Positions 63,379-64,000 of a stretch of DNA of 64,000 nucleotides are shown one piece after another (positions within the stretch are counted from its first letter, which is position 1; each line of letters begins with the position of its first letter). The position numbers and the translations under genes were made by a program. Source of the stretch: Chloroflexaceae bacterium (GTDB lineage: Bacteria; Chloroflexota; Chloroflexia; Chloroflexales; Chloroflexaceae); assembly GCA_025057155.1 (NCBI GenBank), contig JANWYD010000002.1, forward strand, positions 1 to 64,000, given 5' to 3'. The notes beneath the pieces were generated by a model, which had not been told where the DNA came from, ran no database searches, and saw only the letters and a list, made by a program, of their open reading frames with translations.

Positions 63379-64000
63379 ATGAAACGTTACTGGTTATTGA
63401 GCGCGCTGCTGGCGCTGCTGGCGGCGCTGGCGGGATGTGGCGCGCCCGCGGCCCCGCAGCCCACCCCTTCGGCGCCGGGCGCCACAGCCATTCCCACGGC
63501 AGGTGCTTCTCCGTCCGGGGCGGAAACCGCCGCTCCGGCTGGAACAACCGGCGCCCAGGAAGCCTATCCAGGCCCGCAAACCGAGTACAACCCCTATCCC
63601 GGACCGGCGGCAAGCCCGGCGCCGACGACCGCCTCCGCCCCGGCCCCGCCCACCCCGGCGCCGATCCCGACCCCATCGGGTAGCACGGGCGTGGTGCACG
63701 GCAAGTTGTACAACATTCAGACGGACGAACCTCTGACCGAGGGCGTGCTCATCTATCTCTCACCGGTGCAGAAGACCGACAATCCCGACATGAGCGCGGT
63801 GGCCCTCGATCCCCTGCGCGATCGCAGCACCGTGCCCGATGCCGAAGGCGGCTTCTTCTTCGCCGATGTGCCGCCTGGCCGCTACGGCATCGTAGTGCAG
63901 GCGCCCACCAGCCAGTACCTGACCAGGTTCGGAAATAATCTCGATAAGGACGTGGTCATCACGGTGGAGGCCGGGCAAACGGTGAATGTGGAGAAGATCG
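63379..64000 (+). CDS. Lipoprotein with Pro/Thr linker and carboxypeptidase-regulatory-like domain (partial, 3' end beyond window)
   Basis: At least 207 residues are visible; the gene runs off the window. Lipobox ALAGC (Cys at 20) after MKRYWLLSALLALLAAL. A long Pro/Ala/Thr-rich linker (about 22-100) includes YPGP repeats (EAYPGPQ, YNPYPGPAA). From about 102 a beta-sandwich begins: GVVHGKLYNIQTDEPLTEGV, DAEGGFFFADVPPGRYGIVV, the layout of a carboxypeptidase-regulatory-like (CarboxypepD_reg/SdrD-B-like) module. Probably surface attached. No recognised ligand. Confidence 0.8.
   Translation, partial: MKRYWLLSALLALLAALAGCGAPAAPQPTPSAPGATAIPTAGASPSGAETAAPAGTTGAQEAYPGPQTEYNPYPGPAASPAPTTASAPAPPTPAPIPTPSGSTGVVHGKLYNIQTDEPLTEGVLIYLSPVQKTDNPDMSAVALDPLRDRSTVPDAEGGFFFADVPPGRYGIVVQAPTSQYLTRFGNNLDKDVVITVEAGQTVNVEKI

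Overview
The window is GC-rich chromosomal DNA (roughly 63-66% G+C by eye) from a bacterium that I infer to be a Chloroflexota member, probably of the Chloroflexus/Roseiflexus side. The inference rests on an alternative GlmU-type enzyme, a riboflavin transporter (RibXY type) under an FMN riboswitch, TrpB2 under a T-box, RsbR-like PAS-STAS and LuxR-Kelch proteins, many proline/threonine-rich lipoproteins, and many short palindromic and ATTTTGG-type intergenic repeats. No rRNA or other decisive marker is present, so the taxon remains an inference. The first ~100 bases are extreme G/C homopolymer and look like a contig edge.

Layout. 1-9.5 kb: tRNA-Arg, a methyltransferase, a tiny promoter/leader-peptide/terminator unit, a LysM lipoprotein, methionine aminopeptidase, small membrane proteins (one YggT-like), cysteine synthase, tRNA-Glu and a secreted VanW-family protein. 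9.8-18 kb: greA, then a long co-directional run with a phosphohexomutase, a translationally coupled degenerate mutase paralogue, a membrane-anchored YvcK-like protein, an alternative GlmU-like enzyme, selA and a MocA-like nucleotidyltransferase whose stop codon lies inside a MITE-like insertion. 18-26 kb: a ferredoxin and a Crp/Fnr regulator, divergent from a flavin oxidoreductase lacking the usual redox residues, then prpB-prpC-prpD (2-methylcitrate cycle) and an MscS channel. The flavoprotein and prpB share an upstream sequence that looks like an operator.

26-42 kb: an NHL-propeller lipoprotein, an ABC permease, a broken Uma2 gene, a CcrM-like adenine methyltransferase, a PAS-STAS/trpS/trpE operon, a secreted six-hairpin glycosidase-like protein, trpB2 behind a Trp T-box, and ribX-ribY behind an FMN riboswitch. 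42-53 kb: hypothetical genes, a second broken Uma2 gene, a glycosyltransferase, an FprA-type ferredoxin-NADP reductase, an ABC permease with its large membrane partner, and a LuxR-TM-Kelch protein. 53-61 kb: a surface-glycan cluster (three glycosyltransferases, a polytopic GT39-like enzyme, two methyltransferases, one flippase-like membrane protein). 61-64 kb: a secreted repeat protein and a lipoprotein cut by the window end.

Much of the intergenic space is repeats: a ~141 bp MITE-like family (four copies, two with clear 5-bp target duplications), a second inverted-repeat family, a ~110 bp family, low-complexity GGTGTGGA arrays, ATTTTGG arrays and short palindromes that often sit where terminators are expected. 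No CRISPR array, prophage or intact transposase was seen.
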